This document shows, piece after piece, positions 54,101-61,839 of a stretch of 64,000 nucleotides of DNA; position 1 is the stretch's first letter; each line of letters starts with the position of its first letter. Made by a program: the position numbers and the translations under genes. The stretch covers positions 45,564 through 109,563 of the forward strand of contig CAVCUL010000007.1 in assembly GCA_963605415.1 (NCBI GenBank). The letters are read 5' to 3'. The notes beneath the pieces were generated by a model. That model searched no databases and was not told where the DNA came from. It was given only the letters and a program-made list of their open reading frames with translations. Origin of the DNA: CAG-217 sp963605415. Lineage in GTDB: Bacteria > Bacillota > Clostridia > Oscillospirales > Acutalibacteraceae.

Positions 54101-57064
54101 TCCGCCCAGACTGTTGAGCCGGAGAAGACCGCGTCCTTTGCTGTTTCCACCAAGGGCTTTGATGAAGATACTGTAATCACCTACACTGTGACTTACAATA
54201 TTATCGACACCAACACCAACCAGGCCATTTATACCGGCCTGACCTGTAAGGCCTATCAGTTCATCACCCCGGATAAGAGCTGGTCTGATTCTGTATATCC
54301 CGGCGGTTCTTTGGACAGCAATTTCACAAGTACGTCTAACACCAGCACCAGTGATGGCGCACAGCAGCTGAAGGTAAGTAGCACATTTGGTACAGCGGTT
54401 GGTACTTTTATTAAGACAAATCCGCTGACAGTGACCTATCCGGAACAGATGGTGGTCAGCACCTCTGATCTGAGTGCGGTCAGTGATTACAAATTGTGTC
54501 TAAAGAACGCCAAGGATGCCGATCGCACCATGGACGGTATGTACACCTTCAAGGATGCAACGGTACAGGATTCTTATAATAACAAGAGCGTAACGGTCAA
54601 TAGCGCCAATGCCATTGCCCTTTGCGATCCCGTAACCGGTGACCTGCTGAACTACCAGAAGGTGGACTACACCACTGACGGCGGCGAGACTTGGGTGAAG
54701 GGCGTAACCGCCAGCCAGGTGCCCTCTAATGCTACTTCCCGCGTGAACCATGCGTATACTCTGGCACAGCTGAACAGCGGCGGCGCTTTGGCTGCGGCTG
54801 TCAAGAACAGCGATGGCTATTACACCGCCGTTTACCTGAAGAACGGCTCCGGTGATTATACGTACAACAACCTGATGGGCAAGGTTTCCCTGTCCTCCGG
54901 CATCGACGGCTTCTACATTCAGACCGCTGCTACAAGTTTGGATGGTGACAACGTCAAGAACACGAGCATTGATTTCCTGCAGTATGACGGCACAACGGAT
55001 GTTCCCGCTATGTACGATCAGTCCATCAATGTGTGCTTCTACTCTACTGCTAAAGTGGCTACCGCCAGCATTAGCTTTACCGTTTCCGACGGCGGCGATC
55101 TGAGCCAGTTCAACAGTGCTTACAGTTCTCTGGAAAGCTACATTAAGAACTACAGACCGTCCGACTTTAAGGATTATTCCAACGGCTCTTCCGCAACCTA
55201 TGATGCAGCTACCGCTGCTCTGGCTGCCGGTTTTGAGGCTAAGGTGTCCCCGCTGAATGCAGATACCGCTTCTACGCTGTCCAGCGAATTTGCTCGCACC
55301 GCTGTTACCTCTGAGGTGAAGACGGTGCTGGGCGAGCCTGCGACGCAGCTTGTAACGGATAAGAGCCAGCTGCCTGCAGCTTTGGCCGCCACCGTTACCA
55401 CGGACGGTACTTACTTCTATGCCGACAAGGCAATGAGCCAGCCCTATTACAACACCACCGCTTTGACCGATAGCGATGTTACCAGCAAGACCACCACCGA
55501 GATCGGCGGTACTTCTTACACCACGGGTACGGACGCCACCGGCCAGGCCGTTGTGAAGAGCGGCTCCACCTGGTACTTCCTGAACGCGCAGGTATACGCT
55601 ACCGCATGGGATACCGATTCCTATGAGGCTCCCTATGCTGTAAACGGCGCTGCTAAGGAAGGCGCTTATAACCAGGCCAAGTTCACTTACTACAATGCCA
55701 ACGGCGTTGCAGTGAGCGAGGGCTACACAGTGAAGCACATGGTAACCGAGAAAGCCATTGTCAACAATGGTACGGAGACCCGTGCCCTTGCCATGCAGGC
55801 AAGAGACAAGATGCGCTACGCTGTGGATCAGTGCGCTGAGATGCTCAGCGTAACCGTTGCCGGTCAGATCTATACCAACGTTTCTTCCGTTCGTGACGAT
55901 ATGACCGACGCCAACTTCAACCTGCCCGAATACAAGAAGATGGTATCCGTGGCGAAGGATGCAGAGGCAATGTATGCTGCAGATATTTATCTGACTGCTG
56001 ATGAGACCAAGACGGTGCTTGCCACCTGCGCTTGGAACGAGGTTGAGCAGACCATCGCTGACCTGGCCGCTAAGGAAGGCAACGATGCTTCTGATTACAC
56101 CTATGCTTACTCTACCAGCACATCCTCTCTGCTGATTGAAGAGGCAATCCGTATGTTTAGCCTGTACATGGGCACTGTGACGGAGCGCGGCTACATTGGC
56201 GACAAGGTGGAGGCTGAGGTCTCCCACGCCAGCGGCAGCGCTTACACCGCAATGACCACCACATGGACAGACAGCGGCAAGACTGACGAGGACGGCAAGG
56301 CCATCCAGAATGCAGCTATCGCGACCACCGCCACCACCGCCAAGTATGGCGCGGTTGAGGGCGGCCAGCTGGTCAACAAGGGCGAGAAGGTTTACACCGA
56401 CGAGTCCTGGACCAACTATGTGAACGCACTGGCTGCTGCTGTAGATGTTGCTACCACCGGTAACGGCGACTACGCCCATAAGGACGCTGCCACCTATGTT
56501 CCGGCGGATAAGGACAACTACACGGCCAACCTGTCTGCTTCCTTCACCGCTTACAAGAACCTGGTAGACGCAGAGAACTCCCTTGAGGAGGCTACTGCTC
56601 CCTCCGGCTTCGCTGTAACCGGTAAGGTGCTTGCTCTGGCAAGTGATCAGGGCGATCTTGCTACAGATGAGTTCACAGTTATCGGCTGTGATGTGATCAT
56701 CAATGGTGAGACCGTTGCTACCACCGGCGAGGATGGTACCTTTACCATTCCCACCCTGGCAGCCGGCACTTACACCGCTACCCTGAGCTATGCTTACGGT
56801 TACGATCGCGACATTACCATCACGGTAACGGATGCGGATGTGGATCTGGGCAGCCTGGGCATGGTTGTTTGCAACTACAGCAAGGATGAGTTCATCAACG
56901 CTGCTGACTATGCAATTTATTATGCATCTTCCGGCGCGACAAATGGTGATGATTCCTATAATGCTTCCTGCGACTTCAACCATGATGGCTATGTCAACTC
57001 TTCGGACTATGCTATTTACTATGCTTTCTCCGGTGCAGAGTTGAGCAGTGCTATTTACGGCTAA
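51155..57064 (+). CDS. Giant secreted dockerin protein (1969 residues)
   Basis: The start is GTG 51155 after ACGGAGG. A signal peptide (residues 1-31, KKFSRKLLALFLAVLMAM, then ASA-ADA) precedes about 1000 largely helical residues, then beta-rich regions with Thr/Ala-rich linkers. The C-terminus has a carboxypeptidase-regulatory-like beta domain (about 1822-1905, ATTGEDGTFTIPTLAAGTY) and a type I-like dockerin (about 1907-1961). The dockerin has two calcium-loop repeats, NYSKDEFINAADYAIYY and DFNHDGYVNSSDYAIYY. Dockerins bind cohesins on scaffoldins or the cell wall. I see no glycosidase, protease or binding-module signature in the rest. It leads an operon with the next three genes. Confidence 0.87.
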   Translation: MKAKKFSRKLLALFLAVLMAMSCFSGAMVASAADASANTKYHDDDLDFNSLGWPILNDEQVCTALLDFADAKLAEANIADISVDLSILGSITIKLGSVDEILKSVQDLDSFLNGKSAVLWTAGDARYVDLSAVNGMSRSATSSTDIVRGIVKLVRNLSSNGGPEGANGNIVKKLLRGELDLGIVGNFFDVYDTIGNLIGMSSGYQSNMVYNIVQQLVLENTGWFTEAEKTQIRNNPSLETSKLDSILLDKLSTNLLSNITAQITYADGTNSQDRYAQYLKEGSAPYIDTDNLHYVTQADHDINGEDIGNVYLFRYQSETLELKPTDTLFAFGYKAFEMVWHTALKDTLGQLNSGVGGYDYDYYMWYTGSKTHNTAWDYSNVANNYQAADVTAWAQYMCDNKKTEKATAAEFLSDIEADLEKYNSRDLVEDPTYTWRDIDSTTLFNKLRYSPLSVYYFKQETGPLNASFAETGMKNIEAFMNSDYSGYSSMLAALNDFLVAAVKDFLPNYDATALSTVNSEDPGTVAQTLVGNMLKVLQYICDATDKNILGAFYHENGDGTALTEANLEGAMIPFAISALRNIPDFKKGIHNEDLDACDDAEGVAALALQLYLGYVLPDHDYSSLVTKGEDGKYDVTMDSLLLMARDAVGYVMSPYVVLHDNSGNLWDPETATLSDGVTLFDLLNSVVVYYAGTDTFADGEQGKGVANLLGVCDTNGNCLVKLSNNLWQNIDAIVNKLLPVAGTLQYGTTDKKGALDSEELIYEDVISGMLDIGVADSDGLYGATGFVTRLLTIVSAPPIKETGIIRTVYDLLADLVNAIFGGRYGTTRNVVPAAATNDHPFDDLLQKDTFAGSSDNSSYGVLGTLVYNVYEATGGVSGDSGKTDTVMPGLMYTVQAVNSLLGGFITTLADHNMKLASARVENSSVTMADSGTDVSTNLVFTNNCYGLNRAVKNSEGKFVARGRYNVQVTNAVADNSAVTVNFSAQTVEPEKTASFAVSTKGFDEDTVITYTVTYNIIDTNTNQAIYTGLTCKAYQFITPDKSWSDSVYPGGSLDSNFTSTSNTSTSDGAQQLKVSSTFGTAVGTFIKTNPLTVTYPEQMVVSTSDLSAVSDYKLCLKNAKDADRTMDGMYTFKDATVQDSYNNKSVTVNSANAIALCDPVTGDLLNYQKVDYTTDGGETWVKGVTASQVPSNATSRVNHAYTLAQLNSGGALAAAVKNSDGYYTAVYLKNGSGDYTYNNLMGKVSLSSGIDGFYIQTAATSLDGDNVKNTSIDFLQYDGTTDVPAMYDQSINVCFYSTAKVATASISFTVSDGGDLSQFNSAYSSLESYIKNYRPSDFKDYSNGSSATYDAATAALAAGFEAKVSPLNADTASTLSSEFARTAVTSEVKTVLGEPATQLVTDKSQLPAALAATVTTDGTYFYADKAMSQPYYNTTALTDSDVTSKTTTEIGGTSYTTGTDATGQAVVKSGSTWYFLNAQVYATAWDTDSYEAPYAVNGAAKEGAYNQAKFTYYNANGVAVSEGYTVKHMVTEKAIVNNGTETRALAMQARDKMRYAVDQCAEMLSVTVAGQIYTNVSSVRDDMTDANFNLPEYKKMVSVAKDAEAMYAADIYLTADETKTVLATCAWNEVEQTIADLAAKEGNDASDYTYAYSTSTSSLLIEEAIRMFSLYMGTVTERGYIGDKVEAEVSHASGSAYTAMTTTWTDSGKTDEDGKAIQNAAIATTATTAKYGAVEGGQLVNKGEKVYTDESWTNYVNALAAAVDVATTGNGDYAHKDAATYVPADKDNYTANLSASFTAYKNLVDAENSLEEATAPSGFAVTGKVLALASDQGDLATDEFTVIGCDVIINGETVATTGEDGTFTIPTLAAGTYTATLSYAYGYDRDITITVTDADVDLGSLGMVVCNYSKDEFINAADYAIYYASSGATNGDDSYNASCDFNHDGYVNSSDYAIYYAFSGAELSSAIYG

Positions 57065-57082
57065 ATCCTAACTTAAAAAGTA

Positions 57083-57110
57083 CCCGGGCGGTGCTTCGGC
57101 ACCGCTTGGG
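57083..57110 (+). other. Very stable intercistronic hairpin
   Basis: A 12-bp stem (57083-57094 with 57099-57110, two wobble pairs) closed by a C-TTCG-G tetraloop lies between the dockerin gene and the next gene. No proper T-run follows. This type of hairpin often protects or trims the upstream message and sets unequal expression within an operon. Confidence 0.75.
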
Positions 57111-57127
57111 TCACACTGATTTTGATT

Positions 57128-58243
57128 ATGAAATTGAACAAACTCAAGAAAACAATCGCTGCTTTCTTATCGTTTGTATTGATTTTGACCTTAACCTCTA
57201 TAACCCCGCTGGCTGCCCAGGGTACCTTGGGCACCGAGCAGCCCCACCTCTCCTGTACCTTTACGGACAGCGAGGGCCGGGCGGCAGACGGCAATGCACT
57301 GTCTGCCGGGGATTATACCGTATCCTTTACCCTTTCCGGTATGCAGTCCTTTGCCGTGATGCAGTACACCATGTCTTATGACGCGGATGTGCTGACCGTC
57401 AACGGTCATAGCAATCTGCTGTCGGACAGTCTGCCGGATCAGCTGCGGGGCCTTGGTGCCGCAGGGGTGCTGGTGCAGGATGGGACCATCAACTTTGGCT
57501 TTATCACCAGGGTGGACCAGACCGCGACCACCACGGCCATTGATGCGGCGGGTCAACTGCTTTTGAAGTTGCAGGTCACCGTGACTACGGAAGAGCCTGT
57601 GGACTTTGCAAAGATCGTGACCCTGGATACGGACCCGAACCAAACCTTTATTGAGGCAGATTATGCGGACTATGCCGACTATGGTATGGCTGACCAGGAC
57701 TGCTATGCGCTGGTCACCGCCTTTGACGGCTACGACGCTACGCTGTATCCTATGACAGCGGATTTGTCCCCGGCCACCGGCCATGCCGTTACCGGCAGAG
57801 TGCTGGCACTGGCGAATACCAATGGAGATTTGGCGGAAGATACTTTTACAGTTCGTAACTGCGATGTAGTGATCGGGGATAATGTGGTGGCAACCACGGG
57901 TACAGACGGTTGCTTTACCATTCCCTCTCTCCCGTCCGGGGAGTATACCGCTACATTCTGCTACGCCTATGGCTATGACCGTACCGTTACTTTTACAGTC
58001 GCGGATGCGGATTTGGATATGGGCGATTTAGGCATGATAGCATGCAATTTCGACAAAGATGCATATATCAATAGTGCAGATTATGCAGTGTACTATGCAT
58101 CGTCTGGTAGCCAATCTGGAGAAGCAGATTACAATGAGATTTGTGATTTTAATCATGATGGCTATGTGAATGCATCTGATTATGCACTCTATGGTGCATT
58201 TAGTGGATGCGATCTTTCATCGTTCAGTTATGAAAACAATTAA
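57128..58243 (+). CDS. Secreted cohesin-like/dockerin protein (371 residues)
   Basis: A signal peptide (about 1-30, SITPLAA) is followed by a cohesin-like beta-sandwich (about 40-210: GDYTVSFTLSGMQSFAVMQYTMSYDADVLTV, split at 61-92). A carboxypeptidase-regulatory-like domain follows (220-295), then a dockerin (300-360) with loops NFDKDAYINSADYAVYY and DFNHDGYVNASDYALYG. The last two modules are clear paralogues of those ending the preceding giant protein. Cohesin plus dockerin in one protein is the layout of an adaptor scaffoldin. Whether this cohesin binds a dockerin is inference. ATG 57128 has no recognisable ribosome binding site; TTG 57122 is the other possibility. Confidence 0.8.
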   Translation: MKLNKLKKTIAAFLSFVLILTLTSITPLAAQGTLGTEQPHLSCTFTDSEGRAADGNALSAGDYTVSFTLSGMQSFAVMQYTMSYDADVLTVNGHSNLLSDSLPDQLRGLGAAGVLVQDGTINFGFITRVDQTATTTAIDAAGQLLLKLQVTVTTEEPVDFAKIVTLDTDPNQTFIEADYADYADYGMADQDCYALVTAFDGYDATLYPMTADLSPATGHAVTGRVLALANTNGDLAEDTFTVRNCDVVIGDNVVATTGTDGCFTIPSLPSGEYTATFCYAYGYDRTVTFTVADADLDMGDLGMIACNFDKDAYINSADYAVYYASSGSQSGEADYNEICDFNHDGYVNASDYALYGAFSGCDLSSFSYENN

Positions 58244-58260
58244 TGTGGAGGAAAAGTTTT

Positions 58261-61200
58261 ATGCGTAAAAGCGCAAAGAAGCTTCTTTCCGGTGTATTGG
58301 CCGGCTTGATGGTGGTCTCCATGGCGCCCATCTCTGCGCTGGCAGCAAGCTACGAACCCGGTGAGTGGGTGGATGCGGCAGATTATCTTGACACATCTGC
58401 AGTTGCACCGGAAATTGACGTAGTGTGGACTGCTTACACTGGACAGAACAAAAACTTCATCACAAACGGTGATGAGGAATGGCAGACTTCTGCTGACAAT
58501 GATACTGTGGCTGATCTGTCAAAAGTTTCTTTGGAGGGCAAAACTGCCAATAGCACGGACTTCCCGTCTGATGCTATTAAGAGTGGTAAATACTATGTTA
58601 CCGCTACCTTTATTCTGAAGAACTATGGCGGTCAGTTTGGTAACTGCCAGCTGTCATTTAGCTGGGACGACTCACTGACTATGGGTAAGAGAAATGCTAA
58701 GGGCTTTACCACCGGTGATGGTCGTGTTCTTCCGACTGAGTCTGAAATTAGCGACGCTGACGGTAATCCTTATCTGATCGACGCTAGTAGTAAGTATAGA
58801 GACACTTCTTACTATCTGTCAATCGCTCATAAGAAATTGTCTACAAAGGGTAGCGTCGTTTATACCGGCGATACTTATACATTCGAGAGCAGTGGCCCTA
58901 TGGGTGGCGATGATGAATTGGGCGTTGTTTTGGACGGTCTGTATCTTGGTACTTTCGGGTTCCAGGTTTCTGAGGGTACAGTTATTTCTGATGACTTGTT
59001 GACCTTTAACCAGAATCCCGGTACGTCCGCCTATTTTATGGGCTCCAACGATACCACGCGTATGTTTACCTTCACCGGTAAGACAGATGCTGCCGGTACC
59101 GCAGATGCTGCCGGTACCCTGAAGATTGCCAAGGATGAGACTCCTGTGACCAAGTCTTACACTGTAAACTATGTGACCGAGGACGGCACTTCTCTGGGCA
59201 CCGAGGAAGTTGAAGAGGGCAACAGCCCGGCCAATATTCCCGATCTGCCCACCAAGGATGCAGACGCTAACGGCCACTACAGCTATGCTTGGGATACCGA
59301 TCCCACCACGGCGACCATCACCGATGATACCACCTTTACTGCGAAGCTGACCAGCACCGCCCACACTTCGGCGACCATGGACAGCGATGTAAAGGACGCT
59401 ACTTGTGGCAAGAACGGTTCTAAGACCGTGACCACTTACTGCTCCGTATGTAAATACGTGATCAGCGTTGAGAACGACGTGGTTATCCCTGCTACCGGCA
59501 AGCACTCCGCTGCTGATGCAGTGAAGGAGAATGTGAAGCCCGCTACCTGCGAGACCGCTGAGACCTATGAATCTGTGGTTTACTGCTCCGTTTGCGGCGA
59601 GGAACTTTCCAGAACTCCCATGACCGGTGATGAGGCTACCGGCCACAAGTGGGGCGAGTGGAAGCATGACGACTCTACCGCTAAGGCTGCATCCAAGCAC
59701 ACCCGCACCTGCGAGAACGACGCTTCTCACACCGAGTCCGTCGCTTGCTCCTTTACTTCTCAGGTAACCCAGCAGCAGACTGCTGACCTGCCCGAGATCA
59801 CCACGTACACCTGCTCCGACTGCGGCTACTCCTACACTGAGGAGACCAAGCCCGCTCTGGGTCATACCCACAACTACGGCGACCCCGTTGCTGACTACAC
59901 CAGCGGTGAGGCTTATGTTGAGGGCAAGGCGTATACCCATACTTCTACCTGCACCGGCGAGGGCACCTGCAGCCAGCCTACCAAGACTGACAAGTGCACC
60001 TTCGACAACGGTGTGGTAACCAAGGCTGCGACCTGCACTGCAACCGGCGTGAAGACCTTCACCTGCTCCGAGTGCGGCGGCACCTACACGGTAGAGATTC
60101 CCGCTACCAATCACAACTATGGCGCATGGAGCCATGTGGCCGGTACAGAGGGTGCGACTGCACAGCATCAGCGTGTTTGCGCCAACGATGCTTCTCATGT
60201 TGAGACTGCTGCCTGCGCATTCACCGGCAAGGTAACCCAGGAAGCTACTGTGGATCAGCCTGAGATCACCACCTACACCTGCACCGTTTGCGGCTATTCT
60301 TACACTGCACAGACCGCTCCCGCACTGGACGGCGTGACTGTAACTGTTAAGGCTGTAGACAATGGTACTGTAACCCTGTCTGACAAGGATGTAACCGCCG
60401 GCGGCTCCAAGAAGTTCGCTACTAACGGCTTCTACACCCTGGTTGCTACCCCCAATGAGGGCTGCACCTTCGTTGGCTGGCAGACCGGTAACAAGATCGT
60501 ATCCACCGATGCGACCTACACCACCGTTGCTGTGGCTGACATCACCTACACACCTGTATTTGCTGAGTCCAGCAAGCCGGTTCAGTTCACCTTTGTTGAT
60601 ATGTTCAACAACGTGATCTCTTCTCAGGCTGTTGCCTCCGGCGCAGATGTTGAGATCCCGTCCGCTCCCGTTTACAACGGCTACACCTTCACCGGTTGGT
60701 CTGTAAGCGAGGATGAGATCGTTGTGGCTACCTCCTCCATGACTGTGTATGCACAGTATGAGAAGGACGCTGCCGTGACCTACACCGTAACTGCGGATGC
60801 AGACGCTACCGTTGCTTATGGCAGCGAGTCTGCACAGGGCTCTCTGTCCGGCGTGCCTTACGGCACCCAGGTTACCGTTTCTAAGGACGGTGCCACTGCA
60901 TGGGCCATCAACGACAAGATCGTTGCTTACGGCGACAGCTACACCTTCTATGTGGTATCTGATGTATCCGTGAAGGCTGCTACCGCTGCTACCCAGACTC
61001 CCGTCGTTGCCGGCGTTTCTGCCAACCGCGTTTCCGGCTCCTACAAGGTAGAGTTCGTTGCCACCCGTCAGATGGTGGATGGCGCCACTTACCTGAAAGC
61101 CGGCTTCGTCTATGGTAAGAATCTGGCTGATGCGGATCTGGATCTTGCCAATGTTGGCAACACCGGTTCTAACGCAAACTCCGGCACTGTAAAGGCTGCT

Positions 61201-61362
61201 TACGCACAGAGTCCTGAGGGTAGCACCCAGTACATTCTGAGCTATGGTATCTCTGCACAGACCGGTACAGCTTCTGCAAGAGCGTTCCTGACCTATCAGG
61301 ATCAGTCTGGCGAAGTAAAGACCGTGTACTCTGATGTAATGCAGTACAACTACGGCGGTTAA
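58261..61362 (+). CDS. Secreted protein with CxxC-rich repeats and InlB/MucBP-like repeats (1033 residues)
   Basis: The start ATG 58261 has a GTGGAGG ribosome binding site; a signal peptide ends near residue 29 (ISALAAS). Residues 50-290 form a beta-sandwich that may be cohesin-like (YYVTATFILKNYGG, LSFSWDDSLT). A bacterial-repeat segment (300-365, YTVNYVTEDGTSLG) follows. Residues about 375-685 are repeats with paired cysteines (YCSVC, CSDCGYSY, FTCSECGGTY, CTVCGYSY), each close to an A-T-C motif. Further InlB-like repeats and a C-terminal beta domain follow. Zinc binding or disulfides are both possible. It is the third gene of the dockerin operon and has no anchor or dockerin of its own. 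Function unknown. Confidence 0.82.
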   Translation: MRKSAKKLLSGVLAGLMVVSMAPISALAASYEPGEWVDAADYLDTSAVAPEIDVVWTAYTGQNKNFITNGDEEWQTSADNDTVADLSKVSLEGKTANSTDFPSDAIKSGKYYVTATFILKNYGGQFGNCQLSFSWDDSLTMGKRNAKGFTTGDGRVLPTESEISDADGNPYLIDASSKYRDTSYYLSIAHKKLSTKGSVVYTGDTYTFESSGPMGGDDELGVVLDGLYLGTFGFQVSEGTVISDDLLTFNQNPGTSAYFMGSNDTTRMFTFTGKTDAAGTADAAGTLKIAKDETPVTKSYTVNYVTEDGTSLGTEEVEEGNSPANIPDLPTKDADANGHYSYAWDTDPTTATITDDTTFTAKLTSTAHTSATMDSDVKDATCGKNGSKTVTTYCSVCKYVISVENDVVIPATGKHSAADAVKENVKPATCETAETYESVVYCSVCGEELSRTPMTGDEATGHKWGEWKHDDSTAKAASKHTRTCENDASHTESVACSFTSQVTQQQTADLPEITTYTCSDCGYSYTEETKPALGHTHNYGDPVADYTSGEAYVEGKAYTHTSTCTGEGTCSQPTKTDKCTFDNGVVTKAATCTATGVKTFTCSECGGTYTVEIPATNHNYGAWSHVAGTEGATAQHQRVCANDASHVETAACAFTGKVTQEATVDQPEITTYTCTVCGYSYTAQTAPALDGVTVTVKAVDNGTVTLSDKDVTAGGSKKFATNGFYTLVATPNEGCTFVGWQTGNKIVSTDATYTTVAVADITYTPVFAESSKPVQFTFVDMFNNVISSQAVASGADVEIPSAPVYNGYTFTGWSVSEDEIVVATSSMTVYAQYEKDAAVTYTVTADADATVAYGSESAQGSLSGVPYGTQVTVSKDGATAWAINDKIVAYGDSYTFYVVSDVSVKAATAATQTPVVAGVSANRVSGSYKVEFVATRQMVDGATYLKAGFVYGKNLADADLDLANVGNTGSNANSGTVKAAYAQSPEGSTQYILSYGISAQTGTASARAFLTYQDQSGEVKTVYSDVMQYNYGG

Positions 61363-61382
61363 TTTCGGCGTAGACACTTTTG

Positions 61383-61419
61383 TATCGCTCCTGCCGGCGG
61401 GCAACTGCCGGCAGCGATA
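61383..61419 (+). other. Intercistronic hairpin before the 33-residue peptide gene
   Basis: TATCGC (61383-61388) and TGCCGGC (61392-61398) pair with GCCGGCA (61407-61413) and GCGATA (61414-61419) around a TCC bulge. No T-run follows. It is similar in position to the hairpin at 57083-57110. Confidence 0.7.
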
Positions 61420-61451
61420 TAAGGCAATTTAGGAATAGGAGGAATATCTTC

Positions 61452-61553
61452 ATGAAAGAAGCTTATTCTAAGCCTGTAGTCGAGGTTCAGCAGTTCCAGG
61501 TAACCGATGTGATTACCACGAGCGTTGAAATCGTCGACGGCGAAAGCGACTAA
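61452..61553 (+). CDS. 33-residue peptide, last gene of the dockerin operon
   Basis: ATG 61452 to TAA 61551-61553 encodes 33 residues opening MKEAYSKPVVEVQQFQ, then VTDVITTSVEI and an acidic end VDGESD. A consensus-strength AGGAGG ribosome binding site lies nine bases upstream, and a strong terminator starts 32 bases after the stop, so a real gene is likely. K-P-x-V-E-V leader-like starts with D-V-I-T-T-S and a short variable tail recall small peptides seen in other Clostridia, and leaders of some modified peptides, but no modification enzyme is nearby. It has no signal sequence or membrane segment. Confidence 0.75.
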   Translation: MKEAYSKPVVEVQQFQVTDVITTSVEIVDGESD

Positions 61554-61584
61554 TTTGCATGTGCAAATTTGCTTGAGCGAAAAA

Positions 61585-61619
61585 GAGCCGAGGGAGCAAT
61601 CCCTCGGCTCGATTTTTTT
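61585..61619 (+). terminator. Terminator of the dockerin operon
   Basis: GAGCCGAGGGA (61585-61595) pairs perfectly with TCCCTCGGCTC (61600-61610) around GCAA, followed by GATTTTTTT. It lies shortly after the 33-residue gene. Confidence 0.93.
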
Positions 61620-61704
61620 GTACAGAATCCGCCGGCGTGTATACGAAGACCTGGAAATTGTGGCCGTTTTTTGATTTTCTATAGCCATGTGCGGAATTCT
61701 GTGC

Positions 61705-61710
61705 TATAAT
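61705..61710 (+). promoter_or_regulatory. Extended -10 promoter of the last secreted-protein gene
   Basis: TGCTATAAT gives an extended -10 (TATAAT 61705-61710) with a poor -35 (TAGCCA, 61682-61687). The leader to ATG 61840 is about 120 bases with no evident hairpin-terminator. Confidence 0.6.
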
Positions 61711-61839
61711 GAAGCTGGTATGTTGGCTGCCTGCGTATATATCTTTTACGGAGCGCAGGTGCAGCCACGGATTATGTGTTGCATTACTCTGGTACAGGGC
61801 GGCGGATTGCTGCTTTGTGCAGGCAAAGGAGTTTAGATC

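Noticed and set aside
57065..57127. Hairpin at 57083-57110 as a terminator of the dockerin gene
   Set aside because: The following bases lack a T-run, and the next gene has no promoter, so an intercistronic stabiliser is more likely.
59390..60330. Periodic DNA repeats that could suggest a CRISPR array or tandem repeat
   Set aside because: The periodicity is in frame and encodes CxxC protein modules of unequal length; no identical short repeats with unique spacers.
61452..61553. The 33-residue peptide as a lanthipeptide or lasso peptide with a local biosynthetic cluster
   Set aside because: No synthetase, cyclase, radical SAM maturase, protease or dedicated exporter occurs within 20 kb on either side inside the window.
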